Below are positions 15,963 to 25,499 of a DNA stretch of 64,000 bases, in pieces; position 1 is the first letter of the stretch; each line of letters begins with the position of its first letter. Position numbers and translations under genes: made by a program. Under the pieces are notes generated by a model that saw only the letters and a program-made list of their open reading frames with translations, did not search any database and was not told the origin of the DNA. The stretch is from Poriferisodalis sp965116715 (lineage in GTDB: Bacteria; Actinomycetota; Acidimicrobiia; Acidimicrobiales; Poriferisodalaceae), in contig OZ220724.1 of NCBI GenBank assembly GCA_965116715.1, forward strand, positions 310,001 to 374,000, given 5' to 3'.

Positions 15963-18089
15963 ATGAGCATCCGGGACTCTGATGTGCAGCGTGTGCGTGA
16001 AGCGACCGATCTCGTCGCGCTCATCGGCAGACGTGTCAGCCTGAAGCGAGTCGGCAGTCGACACGTCGGTTTGTGCCCGTTCCACACCGAGAAGACGCCG
16101 TCATTCAGCGTCGACCCGGCGAAGGGCTTTTACCACTGCTTCGGCTGCAAAGCCTCCGGCGATGCAATCACCTTCCTGCGTGAGACGGATCACCTCGACT
16201 TCGCCGATGCGGTGGAACAGCTTGCAGCAGCGGCGAGTATCACGTTGACCTACGACGCTCCCGGCGCACAGCGCGTCAACCAGCGTCGCAAGGAGCTGCT
16301 TGACCTGCTTGAGAAGGCGGCTCGCTTCTACCACGAGCGTCTGATGAACAGCCCCGATGCGGGGCCGGCCCGTGCCTACCTGCGTCGGCGCGGCTACGAC
16401 CGCGAGACCGTCGTGAAGTGGCGGCTGGGATATGCGCCTCCACGATGGGATGAGCTGTGCCGGTATCTGGGCGCGCCACCGCAGCAGATGGCCGCTGCGG
16501 GATTGGCCTACGCCGAAGCGGGTCGGGCACGAGCGGCATCGCGGCGGAGCCAGGAGCGGCCTGGCTCAGATGCAGGCGCAACATGGGGCGCAGCCGCCAG
16601 CGACGAATCCGGCAGCACAGCAGGCCACGATCGCGACGATGACCCCGGTGACAAGTCCGCAGGCGCTGATGCCACCGACAGCGATGCTTCCAGCGCATCG
16701 GATTTCTTCCGGGATCGAATCATGTTCCCCATCTGTGACGCCAGCGGTCGGGTGGTGAGTTTCGCCGGACGTCTGCTGCCTCGGCCCGACGAGCCGGCCC
16801 CGAAGGGCCCGAAGTACAAGAACACGGTCGGCACTGCGGTCTATGACAAGAGCAAGACGCTGTACGGATTGCACCTTGCGAAGCAGCCCGCACGCAAGGC
16901 GAACCGGGTTGTGGTGTGCGAGGGCTACACCGATGTCATCGGCTGCGACTTAACCGGAATCGCGGAGGCAGTTGCCACCTGCGGCACAGCGCTCACCCAG
17001 CAGCACGCGGAGCTGCTGTCGCGTTCGACGAAGCGCATCGTGCTGGCCTTCGACGCGGACGCTGCCGGGCAGACCGCTGCAGAGCGAGTGCACCAATGGG
17101 AACGCGAGTACGGACTCGACATCTTCGTGGCAGCACTGCCCCCAGGAGCCGATCCGGGCGACCTGGCAGATTCCGACCCGCCCGCCCTGCGCCGGGCGCT
17201 TTCCGAAGCCCAGCCGCTTCACGTGTTTCGCGCCGAGCGAATCCTGGCCCGGGCCGAACTGGACAGTCCCAGCGGGCGTGACCGGGCAGCAGACGAGGTC
17301 GCCGAGGTCTTCGCCGTGTACCCCGCAGACGTGCTCATCACCGACGACCTCGAGCCCGTCGCGCAGCTCATCCCGATGTCGGTCGGGGACCTGCGCGAGC
17401 GCATCGAATCAGCTCGTGGGCGACTGGCCGATCAGGCGACCGCGGGGCCTCGCGACGCCTACGAAGCACCGCCACCGCCGGAGCCCGACGAGGGCTACTT
17501 CGAGGATGCGCGTGGGGGAGACTCATACGCAGGCGACCCGTACCCCTACGACGGAGCGGACCTCTTCGAGACCCCAACGGGGACGATGCGGTCTCGAAGG
17601 ACCGCCCAAGGCTTCAACTCCGACCGGAGCATTGAGGCACGTGAGCGAGCACTCCTCGAAGCGGCCGCGTCAAGCGATACCGACGCGGCAACGCTGGTGC
17701 TGCCGCAACTGTTCTCGGTGCCCGAGATTCACGCGGCGTACTTGCGGGTGTCTCAAGAGCCAGATTGGCGAGACCGCCTGAACTCCGATGTCCCCGATCG
17801 TGAACTGCTTGCCCAAGCGGCCGCCGGAGCCAGCGAGCTCACAGAGGGAGAGGCACTGGATCGGGCGGCGACTGCCCTGCACAGGCACGTGCAGGAAACG
17901 ATCCAGCTCATTCGCGATGGCGCGGAGATCCCGGGCACCGAATTCGACCCTCAACTGTCGCAGGACGAGCGCGTGCGGATGCGTCACGACTGGCTTGTCT
18001 GGCTTCGCGAGCGAGAAACCGAACTGCGGAACCCCGAGCTGCGAGTCGGGGCAGCCGAGGCAGTTGCAGAGTGGCTTCGCACCGGTTGA
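15963..18089 (+). CDS. dnaG: DNA primase
   Basis: A 708-residue primase that makes RNA primers at the replication fork. The N-terminal CHC2 zinc finger is C38/H41...C59/C62 (CPFHTEKTPSFSV, FYHCFGC). The RNA polymerase domain has YGLHLAK, the TOPRIM core has VVVCEGYTDV (about 317-325) and LAFDADAAGQ, and the C-terminal half is the helicase-binding region. Residues about 188-246 are a low-complexity Ser/Asp/Ala/Gly insertion before FFRDRIMFPI. The last 28 codons are repeated near 21 kb. Follows glyS as in other actinobacteria. Confidence 0.96.
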   Translation: MSIRDSDVQRVREATDLVALIGRRVSLKRVGSRHVGLCPFHTEKTPSFSVDPAKGFYHCFGCKASGDAITFLRETDHLDFADAVEQLAAAASITLTYDAPGAQRVNQRRKELLDLLEKAARFYHERLMNSPDAGPARAYLRRRGYDRETVVKWRLGYAPPRWDELCRYLGAPPQQMAAAGLAYAEAGRARAASRRSQERPGSDAGATWGAAASDESGSTAGHDRDDDPGDKSAGADATDSDASSASDFFRDRIMFPICDASGRVVSFAGRLLPRPDEPAPKGPKYKNTVGTAVYDKSKTLYGLHLAKQPARKANRVVVCEGYTDVIGCDLTGIAEAVATCGTALTQQHAELLSRSTKRIVLAFDADAAGQTAAERVHQWEREYGLDIFVAALPPGADPGDLADSDPPALRRALSEAQPLHVFRAERILARAELDSPSGRDRAADEVAEVFAVYPADVLITDDLEPVAQLIPMSVGDLRERIESARGRLADQATAGPRDAYEAPPPPEPDEGYFEDARGGDSYAGDPYPYDGADLFETPTGTMRSRRTAQGFNSDRSIEARERALLEAAASSDTDAATLVLPQLFSVPEIHAAYLRVSQEPDWRDRLNSDVPDRELLAQAAAGASELTEGEALDRAATALHRHVQETIQLIRDGAEIPGTEFDPQLSQDERVRMRHDWLVWLRERETELRNPELRVGAAEAVAEWLRTG

Positions 18090-18092
18090 GTG
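18006..18092 (+). repeat. dnaG 3' end, copy A of a direct repeat
   Basis: These 87 bases cover the last codons and stop of dnaG. They match 20956-21042 at all but about 7 positions, without gaps, 2,950 bp apart. Encoded end: LRERETELRNPELRV, then GAAEAVAEWLRTG and stop. Confidence 0.9.
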
Positions 18093-18184
18093 AGCACGCC
18101 AATCGTCCGTCGCGACGTGGCTGACGTCGCTGCTGCGGGTGTGGGTTTCGACGGTTGATCAGGGAAGGTGCCGCAGCGAGTCGT

Positions 18185-20836
18185 TCAGCTGGTGTCTTCG
18201 ACGATGTCGAAGGTCACCGAAAGGGTGCCGAGTGTGTCGCCGCGGCGGTACTTCAGGCTGTAGGCGGTAGCGGTGAGGGTGTACTCGCCTGGTGGCAGCG
18301 GGCCGCCGCCGTAGAGGTTGTTTGTGCCTGCGTCGCCGTAGAGCGCGTAGGGCAGCCAGCTCTCAGTGCGCGAGGTCGAGACCGGTCCGGTCAGCTCGAA
18401 GTACACGCTGCCCACCCGCTCGCCGTCGGCGATGTCGGCGCGCACGGCGAAGTCGCCTGACCCCGCACCGGCCAACTCCACCGTGTCTCCATCAGCGATG
18501 TCGGCGCGCAGCGACTGGTTCGACGCGTCGATCAGGCTGAACCCTGCCAGCGGCCCCGCTGTGGTCTCGACCTGGGCGGGCACCGTCACCGACACCGTGT
18601 CGCTGGGAATGAAGCGGCCCCCAGCGAGCATCCTCACCCGGTACTCATAGGGCAGGCCCCGCAGAGGGCTCCCATCGGTCGCGCTGTAGGAGGTGGTGCC
18701 GCGCTCCCAGTCCACCTCGGCCACAGCACCGAAATGGGCGACCCCTCCGCTGTCACGGCGCTCCACCATCACCGTGCCCACCTCGACCCAGCTGGGCTGA
18801 GCCGGGATCGTCCACGACAGGTTCACCTGGCCGTCGTCGCCCACCGACGCCGTCAAGTCACTCGGCGCAACCGGCGGCTCGGACTGGGTGCTGACCGTGA
18901 TCGTCTCGGAGAACACATCGCCGTGCCCATCGGTGGCCAAGCGCACCCTGAACCGGTACTCAGTGTCGGCCTCGAGACGCCCGGCCTTTTCCGACCACGA
19001 CGACTCCGCGTCCAGTTCCCAGTCATCGATGACCCTCGTCGACCACTCCACCTCGCAGCCGTCGCCCAGACGCTCGAGGAACATCTCGTTCAAGTACACC
19101 CCGGGCTGCGCGGGCACCACCCACGACAGCGTCGCCGACACATCCGTCGAGGACGCTGACACACCAGACGGTGCCGCAACCAGGTCGCCGGCTCGCGGGG
19201 TGGCGATGGTCTGCGCGGCTGTTCCCCAGTCGTCGTTGCTGGTGGCGTCGTCGCCGTCGTCGAAGCCGTTGCGGGCCACAACACGCACTTGGTGGGCAAC
19301 GCCGTTGTCGAGGCCCGAGATCTCGGCGCTCAGAGTTCCGCCGGGTGCCACGGTCTTCTGACGGCTCGGCCCGTAGCCCTCATCAGCGGGAGACTTCCAC
19401 TGCACGACGTACTCGGTGACCGGCCGGCCCCCGTCATAGGCGGGCGGCGCCCAGCACACGAGGATCCGGCCGTCACTGCCGGCGACGGTCAGCTTGGTCG
19501 GCTCTTGCGGCACGCAGCCCCCGTCCACCCACGGGTTGCGGAGCGGGCCCACGGTGTAGAACATCGAGTCGTAGGCCTGGGTCGGCGAGCAATAGCCCCC
19601 GAACGCGTCGCGCATCTGTGCGAACACCGTCTGCGCGGTCGTGTAGCGGCTCACCTTGGACATGTCGGCCCACAGCAACTCCAGGTCCAGCCCCCCGGCG
19701 CGGCCGTAGGTGTCGTAGAACCACGCGGGCATCTCTCCCGCCAGAGCGGCCCTGACGATTTCCTCGGCCTCTGCAGTCGGCGAGTCGGGCACAGCGTCGC
19801 AAAGCGGCCAGTACGAAGGGTCCCCTCCAGCTACGTAGCTTTCGATGACATCGGCGTAGAGCTCCTCGGACGTACACGTAGAGAGGTCCGACCTGCCGTA
19901 GATCAACCGGCCGAAGTAGACGTGGGCGACGGCGATCGGGGCGGGCGCAGCGGCCGCGTCCGAGGACAGCGTGTAGGAGTGCGCGACCTCATGCACAGCG
20001 GTGGCCTTGTGCCGGACATGGTCGTCGTCCATGTCGATGCGGTCTGTGCGGCACATGGGGATTCCCTCAGCCTCGTCGTGGCGGCACCTCATGGAGTGGG
20101 ATCCGAGGTACAGGAGTGACGCCACACGGAACTCGACATCCTGTTCCCTGAGGTAGTCGACAGCCTCGACGAACCACGGGTGCTCGTCGCCGATCTCCAA
20201 CACGAGCTCATCGAGGTAACGCGAGAACTGCTCGCTGCCCGAGAGCGGTACGGCCGTCACCGTCGCCGAAGCGGCGCCGCGCCCGGCGGAGTTCACTGCC
20301 AGCACCCGCACCGAGTAGCTCTCCCCGTCAACCAGACCCGAGATCTCGGTTGACCCGTTCACAGAACCTTGGCTCCCGACGCTCTTCTCGGCCCAGTCAG
20401 CGGCGGTGGACTGCTTCCACTGCACCACGTAATCCGTGACGGCCGCGCCACCGCTGCGCTCGGGTGGATTCCAGCTCACCGACAGCGTCTCGCCGTGTCC
20501 TGTCTTGACCCGGGCCCTGACGCTCCTGGGTGCGCTGGGAACAGCCGGCGACTTCGGCTCGGATCGGGGTTGGATTTCTCGGCTTGGATCAAGCACCTGT
20601 TGGCGCGCCACGATGACACCCTCTGCCAGCTCCGGCGCGGGCCGGCTCGGCGTCACGGCGCCAAACTCGATATCGCCGGACTGCAGATTGGCTGGCTCCG
20701 CCAATTCACCCTCGTGAGCCGATGCGGGCGGCACCTGCACCAACGCCACCAGCGCTGCGACCAGCACCAGACCCACCCGACGACCACTCGGCCACCGCAG
20801 CGCTGCACCCACAACGGAACCTGCGCGGCCCAACAC
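18185..20836 (-). CDS. Secreted fibronectin type III protein with HExxH metallopeptidase-like domain
   Basis: An 883-residue exported protein. The signal peptide is at 1-40 (basic start, VGLVLVAALVALVQV, then PASA). The first FN3 domain is at about 100-197. A domain at about 205-440 carries HEVAH at 282-286, with acidic EELYADVIESY about 40 residues later and several cysteine pairs, resembling a zincin. Three more FN3 domains lie at about 444-547, 555-650 and 656-755. The C-terminal beta-sandwich-like domain (about 760-880) contains LTGPVSTSRTE and LPPGEYTLTATAYS, a motif I know from surface proteins of uncultured marine bacteria. There is no sortase or membrane anchor. The GTG start has GGGAGG 8 bases upstream. 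Inferred role: cell-surface or secreted protease or adhesin. It lies between two copies of the dnaG 3' end. Confidence 0.75.
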   Translation of the reverse strand: MLGRAGSVVGAALRWPSGRRVGLVLVAALVALVQVPPASAHEGELAEPANLQSGDIEFGAVTPSRPAPELAEGVIVARQQVLDPSREIQPRSEPKSPAVPSAPRSVRARVKTGHGETLSVSWNPPERSGGAAVTDYVVQWKQSTAADWAEKSVGSQGSVNGSTEISGLVDGESYSVRVLAVNSAGRGAASATVTAVPLSGSEQFSRYLDELVLEIGDEHPWFVEAVDYLREQDVEFRVASLLYLGSHSMRCRHDEAEGIPMCRTDRIDMDDDHVRHKATAVHEVAHSYTLSSDAAAAPAPIAVAHVYFGRLIYGRSDLSTCTSEELYADVIESYVAGGDPSYWPLCDAVPDSPTAEAEEIVRAALAGEMPAWFYDTYGRAGGLDLELLWADMSKVSRYTTAQTVFAQMRDAFGGYCSPTQAYDSMFYTVGPLRNPWVDGGCVPQEPTKLTVAGSDGRILVCWAPPAYDGGRPVTEYVVQWKSPADEGYGPSRQKTVAPGGTLSAEISGLDNGVAHQVRVVARNGFDDGDDATSNDDWGTAAQTIATPRAGDLVAAPSGVSASSTDVSATLSWVVPAQPGVYLNEMFLERLGDGCEVEWSTRVIDDWELDAESSWSEKAGRLEADTEYRFRVRLATDGHGDVFSETITVSTQSEPPVAPSDLTASVGDDGQVNLSWTIPAQPSWVEVGTVMVERRDSGGVAHFGAVAEVDWERGTTSYSATDGSPLRGLPYEYRVRMLAGGRFIPSDTVSVTVPAQVETTAGPLAGFSLIDASNQSLRADIADGDTVELAGAGSGDFAVRADIADGERVGSVYFELTGPVSTSRTESWLPYALYGDAGTNNLYGGGPLPPGEYTLTATAYSLKYRRGDTLGTLSVTFDIVEDTS

Positions 20837-20955
20837 CAGCCGTACCTCCCAAACCCGAGCAAAACTCTCGCCAGATCGTAGTAGTCACCAGTTGCGCACC
20901 CGCGACAACACGCACCGAACGCATGCGCGTCCGCCACGGCCGGCCCGTCTGGCGT

Positions 20956-21042
20956 CGCGAACGGGAAACCGAACTGCTGAACCCCGAGATGCGAGTCGGG
21001 GCAGCCGAGGCAGTGGCGGAGTGGCTGCGCACCGGTTGAGTG
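20956..21042 (+). repeat. dnaG 3' end, copy B (remnant)
   Basis: A second copy of the last 28 codons and stop of dnaG, still readable as RERETELLNPEMRV, GAAEAVAEWLRTG and stop. It has no start or remaining primase upstream. Similarity continues weakly upstream to about 20925. The copy next to the tRNA genes may be the ancestral dnaG terminus. Confidence 0.9.
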
Positions 21043-21064
21043 CGCCGGCCGGCTGGTCAGGTGT

Positions 21065-21137
21065 GCTCCGGGGGTGGGGCTCGAACCCACGACAAACGGA
21101 TTAACAGTCCGCTGCTCTGCCAACTGAGCTACCCCGG
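21065..21137 (-). tRNA. tRNA-Asn (GTT)
   Basis: A complete 73-base cloverleaf: acceptor TCCGGGG/CCCCGGA, D-arm GCTC...GAGC, anticodon loop CTGTTAA (anticodon GTT) and T-arm GTGGG-TTCGAGC-CCCAC, with discriminator G. CCA is not encoded. Confidence 0.95.
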
Positions 21138-21221
21138 ACCGAACGGGCAGCCAGGTGCCCGAACGTGCGGGGCAACGATACTGAGTCTGCTGGTCGGTAT
21201 GGGCTTGCCGCTGGCGCTGGG

Positions 21222-21294
21222 TGGGCCGGGTGGGGATCGAACCCACGACCCAGCGATTATGAGTCGCCTGCTCTGACCACTGAGCTACCGGCCC
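21222..21294 (-). tRNA. tRNA with CAT anticodon, likely Ile2 (lysidine-modified)
   Basis: A complete 73-base cloverleaf: acceptor GGGCCGG/CCGGCCC, discriminator A, anticodon loop CTCATAA and T-arm GTGGG-TTCGATC-CCCAC. The anticodon stem and flank GGCGACTCATAATCGCT matches the known bacterial tRNA-Ile2 pattern (as in E. coli ileX) better than elongator tRNA-Met, though Met cannot be excluded by eye. It is not an initiator tRNA, because the first acceptor pair is matched. Confidence 0.9.
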
Positions 21295-21443
21295 GGCTGC
21301 ACCGTACCGGCCCGGCGGGCACGACGGTCATGAGCAAAACCAAACCCCGAGCTGAGAACTGGGCGACGTACAGAGCCCGGCAGTGGGGCTAGTAGGTTTC
21401 GCCGAAAGCGCCGCGGTGGCGCAGTGGCTGAGGAGTGTCCACG

Positions 21444-23477
21444 ATGCACACAGGTCAATCGCGGCGCAATGCCGATCAACTCGCCAGCAGGCGCCGCCGA
21501 AGGTCCCGGAGCTCGCTCGGCATCAGGCTCGGCGTCGTTCTCGCCGCATTCGCCCTGATCGCTGTCGCATGCGGCGGCGGAGATGACGCCAGTGACACCG
21601 GCGACGGTGCCGCACCGGCGGAGCCGGATACCACCGAGGCCGCCGTCGAGGCGCCATCCACCACGCTGTCCGAAGAGGACGAGGAGGTGGTCGAGGCACG
21701 TGAGGCCGGCGAAGCCACGGGTGAGGACGTGCGCGAGACCGAGACCGGCCCGGTCCATGGCGGCAAGCTCGTCTACGGCATCGAGGCCGATTCGGCCAAC
21801 CCGTTCGTGCACTACGCGACGTCGTGCGCCATCAGCTGCCGCATGATCTTCCGTGCCATCACCGACTCGCTGTACATCACCGATGCCGACGGCGAGATCG
21901 TCCCTTACCTGGTGGAGTCGGAAGAGCACAGCGCCGACTACATGACCTGGACCCTGACGATCCGCGACGACATCACGTTCCACGACGGCACGCCGCTGAC
22001 CGGTGAGGCCGTGGCATACAACATCAACCTGTGCCGCCTGAGCCAGTTGACGGGTCCGGCGTTCCTGGGTATCGACAGCGTTGTCGGCGAAGGCCAGACC
22101 GTCACGGTCACGGCCAGTCCCGGCCAGCCGTTGGCGACCGGCGTGGGCCCGGCAGGCCGCGCCGAGGTGTGCGGGCAGATGTTCAGCCAGGCATGGATGT
22201 CGACGCTGCCCAACAACCCGCTGTACGTGTCGCCGGCGTCGCCGCTCACTGAGCAGCAGCGCGAGGCAGCCCTCGCGAACGCCAACGGCGATCCCTCCGC
22301 CCCGGTCGGGCTGGGAGCCTTCAGGTACGTGAGCTACACGCCGGGCAACGGCAACAGCTTCATCGCCGAGCGCAACCCGGACTACTGGCGAGGCGAGAAC
22401 GGCATCACGGGCGAGAACCTGCCGTACCTGGACGAGATCGAGTTCGTGGTGGCCGTGGACATCCAGGGCCGCTCGAACGGCCTGAAAGCCGGCCAGTTCG
22501 ACATCATCCACACGGCGAATGCCGATGAGATCGCCAAGTACGAGGGCGACGACGACTTCGTGCTGCTGCAGGCCAACGACTTCGGCGAGACCAGCCACAA
22601 CCTCATCAACGTCGCATCCGGTGTCAACCCGTGGCTCCAAGTCGTGCGCGGCGCCGCAGAGCCGATCCCGATGGATCCGCTGGGGCTCAACGCCACCAAC
22701 CCGCTGGTGCACCTGAGCTGCCGCAAGGCGCTGGCGCATGCGTTCGACGGCGAGCGATTCGCGAACGAACGGCACCAGGGCCTGGTGCAGGTTGCCAACG
22801 GTCCGTTCCCGCCGGGCAGCGTGGGTTACGTGGAGGACTCCGGCTTCCCGACCTACGACGTCGACGCCGCTCAGGCCGAGTTCGAGCAGTGCAAGGCGGA
22901 CAGCGGTCAGAATCCGGTGGCGTTCGCGTTCAACACCACCAACGACGCATTCAACGTGGAGTCCAACGAGCTCATCGTGTCGATGTGGACCGATGCCTTC
23001 GGCGACGAGCTGGCGGTGTCGATCACGCCGATCGAGCAGGGCCAGTACATCGGGCTTGCACTGGCCGGCGTGTTCCAGATGCAGGGCTGGCGCAACCACG
23101 GAGGCGTCGACCCGTCCGAGCAGTGGTACTGGTGGAGCCCGTTCACGGCCAGCCCGGTCGACCCGTCGGTGCCCGAGCTGGCGCTGAACTTCGGGCGCTT
23201 CCTGGATCCTGAGATCTTCGATGCGCTGAACATCATCCGGCACGTCCCCGACCCGGCGGCTCGCCAAGCTGCTGCGGAGGCCATCAACCGGGCATTCGGC
23301 AAGAACGTCTGGAACCTGTGGACCTACTGGACCCTGTGGGGCGTCATCGCCAACCCGCGGGTGCAGAACATCACGGATCTGCCGATCCCCGACAATGCAG
23401 AGGGCACCTTCCCGGTGATCTCCGGCAAGCACCACCTGACCCAGATCTGGTGCACAGACGGGAACTGCCAAGGCTGA
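21444..23477 (+). CDS. Peptide/opine-type ABC transporter substrate-binding lipoprotein (copy 1)
   Basis: A 677-residue family 5 extracellular solute-binding protein (DppA/OppA type). A basic leader and hydrophobic helix end in the lipobox AVAC, with Cys43 as the lipid site. A Thr/Glu-rich tether follows to about 95, then the binding domain (GIEADSANPF; TWTLTIRDDITFHDGTPLTGEAVAYN; SFIAERNPDYWRG; ALAHAFDGERF). The protein has many extracytoplasmic cysteines, including WCTDGNCQG at the end. The ATG at 21444 has AGGAG 8 bases upstream. First gene of an operon with a paralogous binding protein, two permeases and two ATPases; the substrate is unknown. Confidence 0.9.
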   Translation: MHTGQSRRNADQLASRRRRRSRSSLGIRLGVVLAAFALIAVACGGGDDASDTGDGAAPAEPDTTEAAVEAPSTTLSEEDEEVVEAREAGEATGEDVRETETGPVHGGKLVYGIEADSANPFVHYATSCAISCRMIFRAITDSLYITDADGEIVPYLVESEEHSADYMTWTLTIRDDITFHDGTPLTGEAVAYNINLCRLSQLTGPAFLGIDSVVGEGQTVTVTASPGQPLATGVGPAGRAEVCGQMFSQAWMSTLPNNPLYVSPASPLTEQQREAALANANGDPSAPVGLGAFRYVSYTPGNGNSFIAERNPDYWRGENGITGENLPYLDEIEFVVAVDIQGRSNGLKAGQFDIIHTANADEIAKYEGDDDFVLLQANDFGETSHNLINVASGVNPWLQVVRGAAEPIPMDPLGLNATNPLVHLSCRKALAHAFDGERFANERHQGLVQVANGPFPPGSVGYVEDSGFPTYDVDAAQAEFEQCKADSGQNPVAFAFNTTNDAFNVESNELIVSMWTDAFGDELAVSITPIEQGQYIGLALAGVFQMQGWRNHGGVDPSEQWYWWSPFTASPVDPSVPELALNFGRFLDPEIFDALNIIRHVPDPAARQAAAEAINRAFGKNVWNLWTYWTLWGVIANPRVQNITDLPIPDNAEGTFPVISGKHHLTQIWCTDGNCQG

Positions 23478-23508
23478 GCACCCGGTAGCACGAAGGGGGA
23501 GGCGGCAA

Positions 23509-25451
23509 TTGGCGCGAGCGCGTTCGCTGGCAGCAGCGACAGCGTTCGCGCTGATTGCCGTCGCCTGCGCGGGCGGTGACGGCGGCGACAGCTCAGGCGC
23601 TCAGCCCGACGCTGGCGATGCCGCAGCGGCCGAAACGGCGACCACCCTGGGGGCGGCCCAGGCGGAAGTCGTCGAAGCTCGCGAGGCTGGTGAGGCATCG
23701 GGCGAGGACACCCGCGACGAGGCGGCGGGGCCAACCCACGGCGGCCGGCTGGTATACGCCATCGAGGCCGACACCGCCAACCCGTTCGCGCCCTACGCCG
23801 CGCTGTGCGCGATCAGCTGCCGCATGATCATGCGGGCGATCACCGAATCGATGTACGTCACCGACGCCAACGGCGACATCGTGCCGTACCTCGTGGAATC
23901 AGAAACGCCCAGTGACGACTACCTGACGTGGACGCTGAAGATCCGCGACGGCATCACGTTCCATGACGGGACGCCGCTGACGGGCGAAGCCGTTGCCTAC
24001 AACATCAACCTGTGCCGTTTCAGCCAGCAGACCGGGCCCGGCTACTTGGGCATCGAGAATGTCTGGGGCGAGGGCCAGTTGGTCCACTACGAGACGTCCA
24101 TCCCGTTCGCGACCGGCCCAGGCCCGGCGTCGAGGGAGCAGGGCTGCGGTTTCATGTTCTCCCCGGCATGGCTCGAGACGCTGCCGAACAACCCGATGTA
24201 CATCTCGCCTTTCTCGCCCCTGACGGCCACCGAACGAACCGAAGGCCTGGCCAACGCCACCGGCGACCCGTCGGCACCGGTCGGGCTCGGCGCCTTCAGG
24301 TTCGTGGAGTACACGCCGGGCAACGGCAACAGCTTCATCGCGGAGCGCAACCCGGACTACTGGCGGGGCCCCAACGGCATCACCGGCGAGAGCCTGCCGT
24401 ACCTGGATGAGATCGAGTTCGTGGTGTCCGTGGACATCACGGGACGCTCGAACGGGCTGCGAGCAGGCCAGTTCCACGTCATCCACACCGACAACGCAGA
24501 CGAGATCGCCAAGTACGAAGGCGACGACGACTTCGTGCTGCTGCAAGCCAACAATTTCGGCGAGACGCACTTCAGCTTCATGAACGTTGCATCGGGGACG
24601 AACCCGGTGCTCGCGGCCGAGCGCGGCCTTGCCGAGCCCGTCCCCATGGATCCGCTGGGCCTCAACGCAGCGAACCCGCTGGTACACCTGAGCTGCCGCC
24701 GGGCGCTGGCGCACGCCTTCGACGGGGAGCGCTTCGTCGACGAGCGGTATCACGGCCTGGTCCAGGTGGCGAACGGACCGTTCCCGCCAGGAAGCATGGG
24801 CCACCTGGCTGACTCCGGCTACCCGTCCTTCGACGTCGAGGCCGCACGGGCAGAGTTCGCCCAGTGCAAGACCGACAGCGGCCAGAACCCGGTCACCTTC
24901 GGGTTCAACAGCACCAACGACCCGTTCAACGTCGAGTCGAACGAGCTCATCGTGTCGATGTGGCGACACGCGTTCGGCGACGAGATTGCAGTGACGATCC
25001 AGCCCATCGAGCAAGGCCAGTACTTCGGCCTGGCGCTCGCGGGCCTGTACGAGATGATGGCCATGCGCAGCCACGGCGGCGTGGACCCGATCGAGCAGTG
25101 GCTGTGGTGGAACTCGGTGACCGCCCTGCCGATCGACCCCAGCGTGCCCGAGCTGGCCTCGAACGTGGGACGCTTCCAGGACCCTGCCATCGATGCGGCA
25201 TACGACGTCATCCGTCACGATCCCGATCCGGTCGCTCGCCGCGAAGCGGCCGAAGAGGTCAACGGGCGTTCGGGCGCAATGTCTGGAACCTGTGGACGCA
25301 TTGGACGTTGTGGGGGATTGTCGCCAGCCCGCGGGTGCAGAACCTCACCAACCTGCCGATACCGGGCAGCGACGTGGGAATGTTCGCCGTGAACTCAGGC
25401 GCGCACCATGTGGCCCAGATCTGGTGCACCGACGGAGATTGCCAGAGCTGA
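23509..25451 (+). pseudogene. Peptide/opine-type substrate-binding lipoprotein (copy 2), frameshifted near the 3' end
   Basis: A close paralogue of the preceding gene, with the same motifs and cysteine positions. Its TTG start (GGGGGAGG upstream) is followed by a short signal and lipobox AVAC (Cys20). The frame is intact to about 25262, where AACGGGCGTTCGGG replaces the expected AACCGGGCGTTCGGG. One missing C shifts the frame, so translation would end at 25392 after about 43 unrelated residues. The proper C-terminus (VWNLWTHWTLWG ... WCTDGDCQS) is intact in the next frame, to 25451. This is either a recent inactivating deletion or a sequencing or assembly error. Tandem duplication of copy 1. 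Confidence 0.85.
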
Positions 25452-25499
25452 GACGATGAGTTGGTGTAGGAACGGCAGCCGAAGGGGGGTTCGATCGCG

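Noticed and set aside
21285..23471. A 728-codon open frame antisense to the first binding protein
   Set aside because: High GC leaves long antisense frames open. The plus-strand frame has a lipobox, family motifs and a ribosome site; the antisense one has no recognisable domain.
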